A stretch of 9,029 nt of DNA from an uncultured bacterium (GTDB taxonomy: Bacteria; Bacillota; Limnochordia; DTU080; JAAYLA01): contig CALKAQ010000173.1 in assembly GCA_937983075.1 (NCBI GenBank), forward strand, positions 1 through 9,029, in the 5' to 3' direction. Both the position numbers and the translations under genes were made by a program. Below, one piece after another: positions 1 to 6,846 of this stretch (position 1 is the first letter of the stretch; each line of letters starts with the position of its first letter). Below the pieces are notes generated by a model that searched no databases, had not been told where the DNA came from, and worked only from the letters and a program-made list of their open reading frames with translations.

Positions 1-271
1 TCGCCGGAGAATACAAGCGGAGAAATGGATTTCACCTCAATTTAGCCTATGCTGGTGTTTGGCGCAGGTGAAGAAAAAGGTGGAGCGGGGGTGTTGATGA
101 AGAAGCGTTCTCATGCGATCTTGCAGCAATACAGATGGGCTGCAGGAGCTGCAGACTACCACACGCCATGCTGAGCAAGCATCCGCAGCACCACGCACAC
201 CCCCTCATCACTGCCACGGCGAGGCACCCCACGCCTATACCACACCTGTTTCACATCGCTGCCTCGCACAT
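1..271. other. Intergenic stretch, no supported gene
   Basis: I see no convincing gene, tRNA or known RNA here. The plus strand from about 150 to 260 is rich in C and A and poor in G, so the minus strand (the 3' flank of the gene at 272-2179) is G/T-rich. Short reading frames on both strands have low-complexity, Cys/His-rich translations with no recognisable domain. Three plus-strand frames enter from the left edge and stop at 45, 71 and 96. One of them could be the C-terminal tail of a gene outside the window, but nothing tells which. There is no obvious terminator hairpin with a T-run. Confidence 0.5.
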
Positions 272-2179
272 CTACCTGTGCCGTATTTCTTGGGCAGCGG
301 CGACTTGATGCATGCCGGCGATGGACTCACTCTTTTGATCCTCGGGAATCGACTCGACGCTGGCGGGCCGGGCTCCTACCGCTGCGTATAGATAATCGAC
401 GAGCCCCTTCATGTCATCTTGCAAAATGAGTTCGTGCATGTCGTGGAGGATTTTTCGAATGACCTCCATATCAGGTAGCTCGCCATTGAGAGCCCGAATC
501 TTTTCGTGTTCCGTCTGCCGAACGCTCTCACCATCGTTGATCAGCTCTTCAAACAGCTTTTCGCCAGGGCGAACTCCCGTGAAAACAATTTCGATGTCCT
601 TCCCCGGCTCGTAGCCTGAAAGCCGAATCAAATCCTTGGCCAAATCGACGATCTTCACGGGCTCGCCCATATCGAGGACGAATACTTCACCACCCCGGCC
701 AATCGATCCGGCTTGCAGCACCAGTTGGACGGCCTCGGGGATGGTCATGAAATAGCGGCGCATTTCGGGATGGGTGACGGTGACCGGGCCACCCTGCGCG
801 ATTTGCTTTTTGAAAAACGGCACGACGCTGCCGCGGCTGCCGAGAACGTTGCCGAAGCGTACCGAAACAAACCGGGTGGAGCTTTGCGTGGCCATCGCCT
901 GAACGACCATTTCGGCCAGGCGCTTCGTTGCGCCCATCACGTTGCCGGGATTGACGGCCTTGTCGGTAGAAATCATAACGAACGCCTCGGCTCCGGTGGC
1001 GGCAGCAGCCTCCGCAACGTTGCGCGTGCCGAACACGTTATTGCGCACGGCTGCATCCGGGTTGAACTCCATGAGCGGCACGTGCTTATGCGCCGCAGCG
1101 TGGAACACGACTTCGGGACGAACCTTCTCGAAAATGCGACGGATGCTGAGCTCGTCTTGCACATCGGCGATGAGAGCCGACAGCTTCACATTGGGATATG
1201 TTTGCTGCAACTCGTTTTGTATGTCGAAGATGCTGTTTTCTCCGTGGCCGAGCAAATGGAGCTCGCTGGGCCCGAACGACGCAACCTGCCGGCACAGCTC
1301 GCTGCCGATGGATCCGCCCGCACCCGTCACGAGAACCCGGCGTCCTCGCAAGTAGCCGGCAATCGCTTCGAGATCGGTGCGGACCGGTTCACGGCGCAGC
1401 AAATCTTCGATGTCGACGTCACGGACGTCTTGTGCCCGCACCTTTCCGGCGATCATATCGTTGATCGGCGGCAAAATGCGCACCTGCGCCTCCGATTTCT
1501 TGCACAGCTCGATGGTTTCTTGAATCACCTTGGGAGGCGCGGACGGCATCGCGATAATGACCTGATTCGCCTGGTATTTGCGTACGAGGCTGGGGATCTC
1601 ACTGCGCCTGCCCACCACCCGAACACCGTGCAAGCTGCGATTCATCTTGGACGCATCGTCATCCACAAGACCTACAACTTTCACGCCGAGCCACGGCTGA
1701 TTTTCAAACTCCCGCACTAAAAGAGAGCCTGCATCGCCTGCACCGACGATGAGGGCTCTTGTACGCCGTTCAGAAGGAGCCGCGCTGTGAACAATCCGGC
1801 GCAAACGCACCAACAGCCGGACACCGCCGATGCCGAGCGTCGTGGCCATCAATTCAATGGCGTAAGCTGAAAGTGGCAAATTGAACAGCTGGAACGCCCA
1901 ATTGAGCCCATAGAAAACGACCGTACCGCTGATTACAGCACCAATAACGGCGAGAACTTCCCGCACGCCTGCGTAGCGCCACAGGCTTCGATACAATCCA
2001 AACAAATAAAATGTCACAAGGCGGACGATTATCAACAAAGGGGCAGCAGTGGTCAAAGCTTGCAAATACACAGCGGGTATTTCGCCGTCAAAGCGGATCA
2101 AAAGGGCTGTCCACAGTGCCAAAGCAATGACACAGACATCGATTCCAGCTAAAACAACATGACGAAACCGACTTCTCAT
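272..2179 (-). CDS. Membrane-anchored nucleoside-diphosphate-sugar 4,6-dehydratase/epimerase (FlaA1/CapD/PglF family)
   Basis: A 635-residue protein of the large, membrane-bound class of polysaccharide-biosynthesis dehydratases. Four hydrophobic segments lie at about residues 8-28, 44-62, 75-98 and 103-125. A first nucleotide-binding domain follows (GAGDAG at 146-151), then the catalytic SDR domain with TGAGGSIG at 285-292. STDKAVNP (404-411) supplies the Asp406/Lys407 pair. The usual SDR YxxxK is MxxxK (Met415, Lys419), as in PglF-type 4,6-dehydratases. These enzymes convert UDP-GlcNAc to the 4-keto-6-deoxy sugar at the inner membrane, the first step towards modified amino sugars in O-antigen, capsule or glycoprotein glycans. 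Length and domain order are complete. The ATG at 2179 opens the first membrane segment as expected; a GGGGA lies about 11 nt upstream. It sits 117 bp downstream of the GxGYxYP gene on the same strand, so co-transcription is possible. Exact product stereochemistry and sugar cannot be read from sequence. Confidence 0.95.
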   Translation of the reverse strand: MRSRFRHVVLAGIDVCVIALALWTALLIRFDGEIPAVYLQALTTAAPLLIIVRLVTFYLFGLYRSLWRYAGVREVLAVIGAVISGTVVFYGLNWAFQLFNLPLSAYAIELMATTLGIGGVRLLVRLRRIVHSAAPSERRTRALIVGAGDAGSLLVREFENQPWLGVKVVGLVDDDASKMNRSLHGVRVVGRRSEIPSLVRKYQANQVIIAMPSAPPKVIQETIELCKKSEAQVRILPPINDMIAGKVRAQDVRDVDIEDLLRREPVRTDLEAIAGYLRGRRVLVTGAGGSIGSELCRQVASFGPSELHLLGHGENSIFDIQNELQQTYPNVKLSALIADVQDELSIRRIFEKVRPEVVFHAAAHKHVPLMEFNPDAAVRNNVFGTRNVAEAAAATGAEAFVMISTDKAVNPGNVMGATKRLAEMVVQAMATQSSTRFVSVRFGNVLGSRGSVVPFFKKQIAQGGPVTVTHPEMRRYFMTIPEAVQLVLQAGSIGRGGEVFVLDMGEPVKIVDLAKDLIRLSGYEPGKDIEIVFTGVRPGEKLFEELINDGESVRQTEHEKIRALNGELPDMEVIRKILHDMHELILQDDMKGLVDYLYAAVGARPASVESIPEDQKSESIAGMHQVAAAQEIRHR

Positions 2180-2296
2180 GTGAATTTGATTCCCCTTACC
2201 CCTTGTCTCCGTTCCCTACTACTTTAGAGCTAGTCCCCACCCCACTGATTCGTCGCAAAACATGCAATGCCTCTTTTAGGAAGATTTTTCGCCGCA
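2180..2296 (-). other. Gap between the two minus-strand genes
   Basis: These 117 bp separate the stop of the GxGYxYP gene (2297) from the start of the dehydratase gene (2179). On the minus strand I find no good -35/-10 pair and no hairpin followed by a T-run. The gap is therefore compatible with read-through transcription from the upstream gene, but a weak promoter is not excluded. Confidence 0.4.
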
Positions 2297-4351
2297 TTAT
2301 TCCTGTACGTGCTTCGGCAAGTTGAAAGCTTTTCGCATGAGTGCAAAATACTCATCGGCGAGTACGACTTCGTACTCCGGCCCGAGGTTTTCAACCATCT
2401 CAACAGCGTGCGCGGGCGTGAGATTCCAGGCCAACAGGCCGATTGCGATAAAACGCGGCGATTCGCCGTCCCAGTCTGCTTTGGCCGCATGCAGCGCCGC
2501 AACGCCTTCTTGCACGCTGCCCACACCATGGATTACCGATATCGGCAGCCCGTTGGATACATAGCTTTGCGAACGGTTTTCCCAGCTCAGGAACAGGCCC
2601 GGAGGGTTGTATTTCTCTCGATACGCCTGCACCACCGCGTCGCTGAGCCGGATGTTGTTTCCACCGATGCGGTTGAGTACATAGGGAATCGGCATGCCTG
2701 TTTGGCGAAGATAGCTGTTTGTCATCGACAAGAAGGGTGTCAGCATGTCCTCCGGCCATACATTCGGATAAAAGTAGCCTCCGCCCGACGGCCCGGCAAT
2801 CAGCAGGTCATTTTCCGTAGCCGTGGCGTGGTAGTAATTCAAAATCGCAGGAGCGGCATCCCACAAGAGCGGGCTCGACGTCCAATTCAGCGGAACCTCG
2901 CCCCGCCGCGGGTTGTCCCACAAAACCCGCATGCGATGCTGATTGTACTGCAAATTGTCGCCTTCGCCGAACACAAACGTGACATAAATTTTGTTCTCAA
3001 GCACGGGATCCGGCTCGGGGCGGGCAGGCGCCGGCTCGGGACGAGTGCCTGAAAAGACGGTCAAGTTGTTGAACCAGTCGGCCGCAAGCACAAATACGCC
3101 GTAGCGGGAAGCGAGTTCGACACCGCTGAACTCACCGGCAACGTCATTCGAAAACCAGCCCAAATACGGCGTTCCAGGATGCACCGAGGCGAGGATTCTT
3201 TCAAAAAGCTCCCGTTCGCCCGGTGAGTTGGGATCGAGCCAAAACACCATGGCCCGGTTCGCCACGGCATAGTCCCGCAAAAACCCGTACGGCTGCAGCT
3301 GCTGCGAATGCAACGGCCGCTCACTGCTGACACCGACCCAAAACTGGTTCCACATCTCCACCGAAGCGATGAGCTGCTCGGTGCCTTCGGGCGGCGTGAA
3401 CCGATAGATAAAATAGCGGTTGTTGTCGGCGAAACGATGTCCGCCGAAACCGGACGAAAGTTGCGAGTCCTGCAGATCATATATGTAGGGGATTTCTTGC
3501 GCCGTACCGGCGATGAAATCGGCAATGACCTCGCCGTCAGCCGTTACCGTGACGCGATGGACGGCCGCACCCCAACCGTCCTGCGGAAACGCATCGGAAA
3601 ACATCAAATAAACCGCTTCACCGCCCAGAGCGGAGCTCAAGTCGAGCTCGTACACCGCACGGTTGCGAGCGGCTCGCTCCACCGTTTCTTCCACGGCAAC
3701 GGCTTCAAATTGCCGCGCCACTTGAGCCCGTGAAGCCATGGACGTTCCCGGACTGAGGCCAATGAGCATGCGATCCGTCGTTTGATCCCACAAGTTTTCA
3801 AACTGCCACGTATATGCGTCGAGCTTGCCCGTAAAGCGGCCGCGCAGATCGTCTACTACGGCAAGGTTGAACGGTTCAGCCTGCAACATTTCGGCCAGCC
3901 GCGGACTTGCGACCACCGCATCGTGAATGCCCGCCAGCGTTGTAGCGACATTGATGGAATGCGGCTCATCAGGATCATAAATGATCATGCCGGTGATTTC
4001 ATCCTGATATTTTTGCAGCACAGCGTCGCCGACGAAGGTGGTATGAGGGCGAAACGTATAAGTGACGCCCAAATCTTCAAGCCAGGTATATTTGCCTTCA
4101 TTCATGGCGCCTTCGATTAAATAGATGCGCGGCTGGCTGCGATTGACGATCCCTTGCAACGTCGCCAGCAATATTCTGATGTCGCCGGGTGCCCGGGACA
4201 CGTCGACAACGTCGAGCTCCTCGACTTCGGGGAAAACAGGCAGGGCTTGCCCCCAAGGCCAATAGATTGAAACTTTTGGTGAAGCGGCGGACGGAAAAGC
4301 CCATGCGGCCCAAAGCAGCAGGCCTAGCGCTGCGACGGTGATACGCCTCAT
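2297..4351 (-). CDS. Secreted GxGYxYP-family putative glycoside hydrolase
   Basis: A 684-residue exported protein. Residues 1-24 form a signal peptide: MRR, a Leu/Ala/Trp-rich core, then SAAS, with cleavage probably near 23-25. Residues 26-210 fit the N-terminal region of GxGYxYP proteins. Residues about 212-350 are a beta-rich segment that looks inserted. A Pro/Glu-rich linker (about 437-449) precedes the C-terminal catalytic-type domain with EGDNLQY (463-469) and the family signature GGGYFYP (523-529). The family is annotated as putative glycoside hydrolase; its reaction is unproven. Start choice: the frame is open up to 4588, but the ATG at 4351 has the signal peptide directly after it and a GAGGTG Shine-Dalgarno (4363-4358) 6 nt upstream, and the 79 residues before it are not signal-like. 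It lies upstream of the sugar dehydratase gene, which suggests an envelope-glycan role by context only. No EGDNLQY or signature residue is missing. Confidence 0.88.
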   Translation of the reverse strand: MRRITVAALGLLLWAAWAFPSAASPKVSIYWPWGQALPVFPEVEELDVVDVSRAPGDIRILLATLQGIVNRSQPRIYLIEGAMNEGKYTWLEDLGVTYTFRPHTTFVGDAVLQKYQDEITGMIIYDPDEPHSINVATTLAGIHDAVVASPRLAEMLQAEPFNLAVVDDLRGRFTGKLDAYTWQFENLWDQTTDRMLIGLSPGTSMASRAQVARQFEAVAVEETVERAARNRAVYELDLSSALGGEAVYLMFSDAFPQDGWGAAVHRVTVTADGEVIADFIAGTAQEIPYIYDLQDSQLSSGFGGHRFADNNRYFIYRFTPPEGTEQLIASVEMWNQFWVGVSSERPLHSQQLQPYGFLRDYAVANRAMVFWLDPNSPGERELFERILASVHPGTPYLGWFSNDVAGEFSGVELASRYGVFVLAADWFNNLTVFSGTRPEPAPARPEPDPVLENKIYVTFVFGEGDNLQYNQHRMRVLWDNPRRGEVPLNWTSSPLLWDAAPAILNYYHATATENDLLIAGPSGGGYFYPNVWPEDMLTPFLSMTNSYLRQTGMPIPYVLNRIGGNNIRLSDAVVQAYREKYNPPGLFLSWENRSQSYVSNGLPISVIHGVGSVQEGVAALHAAKADWDGESPRFIAIGLLAWNLTPAHAVEMVENLGPEYEVVLADEYFALMRKAFNLPKHVQE

Positions 4352-4539
4352 CACACACACCTCGAAGTCCGCGGAATTTTCGCTCCCTTTCGACCCCCAT
4401 CGGCAGAAACGCTGAACCAACCGGCCACACCTTGTCCACATCCGACATGCTATGATAGGCATGGTTGAGCTCATTGCCGCCTGACTTACGCGAGACAATT
4501 GTACCACATCAATGCATAATTCTCTAGGATACCATACGA

Positions 4540-4554
4540 ATTTCAAATTGAAAT
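4540..4554. promoter_or_regulatory. Palindrome in AT-rich divergent region, possible operator
   Basis: ATTTCAA-A-TTGAAAT is a perfect 7-1-7 inverted repeat, itself flanked on both sides by CTAG (4524-4527 and 4555-4558). It lies between two divergent genes, about 190 bp from the minus-strand start and 136 bp from the plus-strand start. A dimeric repressor could bind such a site, but AT-rich palindromes also arise by chance and no regulator gene is nearby. Confidence 0.25.
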
Positions 4555-4678
4555 CTAGTGACAACTCATTCAATTCACTCGCCTGCAACAGCTTGGAATC
4601 GGCAACAAGAAACCGTCCGTCCGAGCTTCAAACTCACCTGCTAGGATGGACTTGAGTTTTTAGCGTACAATGGTAACC

Positions 4679-4684
4679 AGGTGA
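4679..4684 (+). promoter_or_regulatory. Shine-Dalgarno AGGTGA that decides the ABC exporter start
   Basis: AGGTGA lies 5 nt upstream of the ATG at 4690. It overlaps an in-frame GTG (4681-4683) that would otherwise be the longest start, so the GTG is better explained as part of the ribosome-binding site. The difference is three residues. Confidence 0.6.
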
Positions 4685-4689
4685 TCCTC

Positions 4690-6447
4690 ATGTCGATGTT
4701 TTCGCGTCTCCGTGGGTTTTTGCGTCCCTACAGGCTGCACATGGTCATTGTCATCGTAGCGACGCTGTCCGTCACCGTGTTCAGTCTCGCAGGCCCGTGG
4801 ATTTTACGTGAGCTCATTGCCTTGGTCACCCAAGGCGATGCCCTTCAGCCTGACCGTATGGCGCTTGTCACCCGCTTGGCTGCGGTACTCTTGACCACCT
4901 ACGTTCTCAAAGCCTTTTTCGAATACGTGCGCAGTTATGTCGCGCACGTCATGGCATGGAATTACGTCAGCGATCTGCGCGTGTCCATTTACGAACACCT
5001 GCAGAAGCTTTCGCTTCGCTACTACAGCGACAAGCAGACCGGCGAAATCATGTCTCGTGTGGTCAACGACACCCAACACATCGAACCGTTGATCGCTCAC
5101 AACATCCCCGATCTGATTGTCAACGTCACGGTGTTGTTGGGCATCACGGGAATTCTCATTTATCTCAACCCGACGCTCGCTTTGCTGACGCTGATCCCCA
5201 TTCCCATCATCTTGCTGGTCATTTGGCTGTTCAGCGGGCGCGTGCGCAGCGCCTTCCGTGCCGCGCAAGCGCAATTCGCCGACCTCAACGCGGTATTGCA
5301 AGACAACATCAGCGGCATCAAGGAAATCCAAATCTTCACCCGGGAACCTTACGAGCGGGGCCGTGTAGCAGAACGTTCGGAAGGCTACACCGTCAAGCTG
5401 CTGCGAGCGCTGAAGCTCCTTGCGGTTTACCACCCGTCCGTCGAATTTGCAGCTTCACTGGGCACGATTATCGTGCTGTTTTTCGGCGGACGTGCGGCGC
5501 TGCAAGGGCAGCTTCCCATCGAGGATCTCGTAGCGTTCATGCTGTACTTGAGCATGTTTTATCAGCCCGTCACCATACTGGCTCGCATGAACGAACAGGT
5601 GCAAATGGCTTTGGCCGGAGCTGATCGTGTGGCGGAAGTGCTTGACGTCGAATCCGATGTCGTTGAAGCACCTCGTCCCGTCCGCCTGAAGCGGGCTCAA
5701 GGCCGCATTGTGTTTGAAAACGTCTGCTTTGCCTATCAAGAAGGCATTCCGGTGCTCGAGGACATCTCGTTTACCATTGAACCGGGGGAAACGCTCGCTC
5801 TCGTCGGACCAACCGGGGTCGGAAAAAGCACTGTGGCGAGTCTGATCCCGCGCTTTTACGATCCGACCGCCGGCCGAATTACGTTGGACGGAATCGATCT
5901 GCGCGATTTGGAACTGCAAAGTTTGCGGCGCAATATCAGCATCGTGCTGCAAGATGTCTTTTTGTTCAACGGCACGGTGCGCGAAAATATTATGTACGGC
6001 GCGGAACATGCGTCGCCCGAGGAAGTCGAGGCGGCTGCACGCATCGCTAATGCGCATGATTTCATTATGGAACTGCCCGACGGCTACGACACGCACATCG
6101 GCGAACGGGGCGTACGGCTTTCCGGAGGCCAAAAACAGCGGCTGGCCATCGCTCGTGCCGTATTGAAAGACGCGCCTATTCTCATTCTCGATGAGGCTAC
6201 TTCGGCCGTCGACGTCGAAACCGAACTGCAAATTCAACAAGCCTTGAACAATCTCATGCGCGGCAAAACGGCCATCGTGATTGCCCATCGGCTGTCGACC
6301 ATTCGCGATGCCGACAAAATTGCCGTCTTGGATCAAGGCCGTATTGTCGAAATGGGCAACCACAAAGAATTGATGGCGAAGGGAACCGTCTATCGCCGCC
6401 TTGTTGAACGACAGTTCGCTTTGGGGCAAGTGTCGGTTCCTCAGTAG
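4690..6447 (+). CDS. ABC exporter half-transporter (fused permease and ATPase, MsbA/multidrug type)
   Basis: A 585-residue protein with the standard half-exporter plan. The N-terminal six-helix membrane domain covers about residues 15-300, with hydrophobic stretches near 17-45, 57-90, 135-180, 240-270 and 278-300. The C-terminal ATPase domain follows from about residue 340. All catalytic motifs are intact: Walker A GPTGVGKST (373-381), Q-loop Gln421, signature LSGGQKQR (477-484), Walker B ILILDE with catalytic Glu502, D-loop SAVD (505-508) and switch His533. It should form a homodimer, or pair with a second half-transporter, and move a lipid, peptide or drug-like substrate outward at the cytoplasmic membrane. 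No second half-transporter, accessory membrane-fusion protein or substrate gene is adjacent, so the cargo is unknown. It appears to be a single-gene unit, divergent from the GxGYxYP gene and 399 bp upstream of the KamA-family gene. A T6 run follows the stop codon, but with only a weak hairpin before it. Confidence 0.95.
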   Translation: MSMFSRLRGFLRPYRLHMVIVIVATLSVTVFSLAGPWILRELIALVTQGDALQPDRMALVTRLAAVLLTTYVLKAFFEYVRSYVAHVMAWNYVSDLRVSIYEHLQKLSLRYYSDKQTGEIMSRVVNDTQHIEPLIAHNIPDLIVNVTVLLGITGILIYLNPTLALLTLIPIPIILLVIWLFSGRVRSAFRAAQAQFADLNAVLQDNISGIKEIQIFTREPYERGRVAERSEGYTVKLLRALKLLAVYHPSVEFAASLGTIIVLFFGGRAALQGQLPIEDLVAFMLYLSMFYQPVTILARMNEQVQMALAGADRVAEVLDVESDVVEAPRPVRLKRAQGRIVFENVCFAYQEGIPVLEDISFTIEPGETLALVGPTGVGKSTVASLIPRFYDPTAGRITLDGIDLRDLELQSLRRNISIVLQDVFLFNGTVRENIMYGAEHASPEEVEAAARIANAHDFIMELPDGYDTHIGERGVRLSGGQKQRLAIARAVLKDAPILILDEATSAVDVETELQIQQALNNLMRGKTAIVIAHRLSTIRDADKIAVLDQGRIVEMGNHKELMAKGTVYRRLVERQFALGQVSVPQ

Positions 6448-6846
6448 CGTTTTTTGTGACCAATATCCCAAAAGTATAACGCTCTCCAGTGACTGCTATA
6501 AGCTGTCAAGAGAAAATTAAAGGATTATGCGGATTGATGGCGAAAGCGGTCATATGCCCACAATAACTGCTACAAAAACAATCTGTCGCTGCGTAAACGT
6601 TCTTGCACAGGGTGCACCATAACCGAATTGGCCCGACCGGTCCCGGCAGCGACCATTCGGCCACTCCTCATATCTATCCAATTCATCCGTCCATGCAACA
6701 CGATATGAGCTATCGCGGAGTGGGGCAATCGTCGTAGACGATCAGCCTTTTTCCGCATTTGCAGCGGAAACGCCCCTAAGAAGTCGTTGGCCGTCGACGA
6801 CCAGTTGGCTCGCAGTGGCACAACCGATCATTAGGAGGCAATCATC
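6448..6846 (+). other. Long leader/intergenic region upstream of the KamA-family gene
   Basis: This 399-bp gap has no supported ORF. An extended -10 like element TGC-TATAAG (6494-6502) could start transcription near 6509, but lacks a good -35. From 6623 to 6776 the strand is dense in inverted repeats. CCGAAT/ATTCGG pairs 6623-6628 with 6655-6660. CTCATATC/GATATGAG pairs 6667-6674 with 6702-6709 (8 bp, perfect). CACTC/GAGTG (6662-6666, 6718-6722) closes the latter. A switchable element follows at 6722-6776. I do not recognise lysine, cobalamin, SAM or another riboswitch core. An AGGAGG (6833-6838) ends the region 8 nt before the ATG. Confidence 0.55.
6722..6776 (+). promoter_or_regulatory. Candidate attenuator with two exclusive folds in the KamA leader
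   Basis: Fold 1 is terminator-like. GGGGC (6722-6726) pairs with GCCTT (6745-6749; three GC and two GU pairs) outside a perfect ATCGTC/GACGAT stem (6728-6733, 6737-6742), and the U-run covers 6748-6752. Fold 2 pairs the same GGGGC with GCCCC (6772-6776), giving a three-way junction that keeps the ATCGTC hairpin and locks the U-run into TTTCCGC/GCGGAAA (6750-6756, 6764-6770). Sharing one strand between a terminator and an alternative stem is the usual plan of transcription attenuation. It could instead simply end transcripts from the ABC gene. No ligand-binding domain is recognised. Confidence 0.4.

Larger units (their letters stand above)
4352..4689. other. Divergent intergenic region between the GxGYxYP and ABC-exporter genes
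   Basis: This 338-bp gap must carry the start signals for two divergent genes. It contains an AT-rich island (about 4500-4560) with a near-perfect palindrome, a TACAAT at 4666-4671 on the plus strand and another at 4507-4502 on the minus strand. Neither has a matching -35 at 16-18 bp, so I do not call a promoter. No RNA gene or additional ORF with a plausible Shine-Dalgarno is visible. Confidence 0.5.

Noticed and set aside
47..232. Minus-strand frame of 61 codons, and other short frames in 1-271
   Set aside because: Cys-rich low-complexity translations without a supporting ribosome-binding site or domain.
200..236. GGGGTGCC on the minus strand, resembling the start of a second TPP aptamer
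   Set aside because: The CTGAGA and ACCTGATCTGGAT cores that must follow are absent.
713..1720. 335-codon plus-strand frame opposite the sugar dehydratase gene
   Set aside because: It is the antisense shadow of a gene with complete catalytic motifs; its translation is rich in His and Arg and has no domain.
4352..4588. N-terminal extension of the GxGYxYP protein to an earlier start at 4588
   Set aside because: The 79 extra residues are not signal-like and would bury the clear signal peptide; the ATG at 4351 has a good GAGGTG at the right distance.
6406..6456. Intrinsic terminator of the ABC exporter: bulged GAACGACA/TGTCGGTTC stem with the T6 run after the stop
   Set aside because: The stem is weak, lies within the coding end, and the T-run begins 11 nt after it, too far for a standard terminator.
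4804..6471. Long minus-strand frames opposite the ABC exporter
   Set aside because: They are shadows of a gene with every ABC motif intact, and their translations are Gln/His/Arg-rich without domains.
6448..6846. Lysine riboswitch before the KamA-family gene, expected if the enzyme used lysine
   Set aside because: I could not find the conserved L-box core elements; the folding seen here does not match that class.
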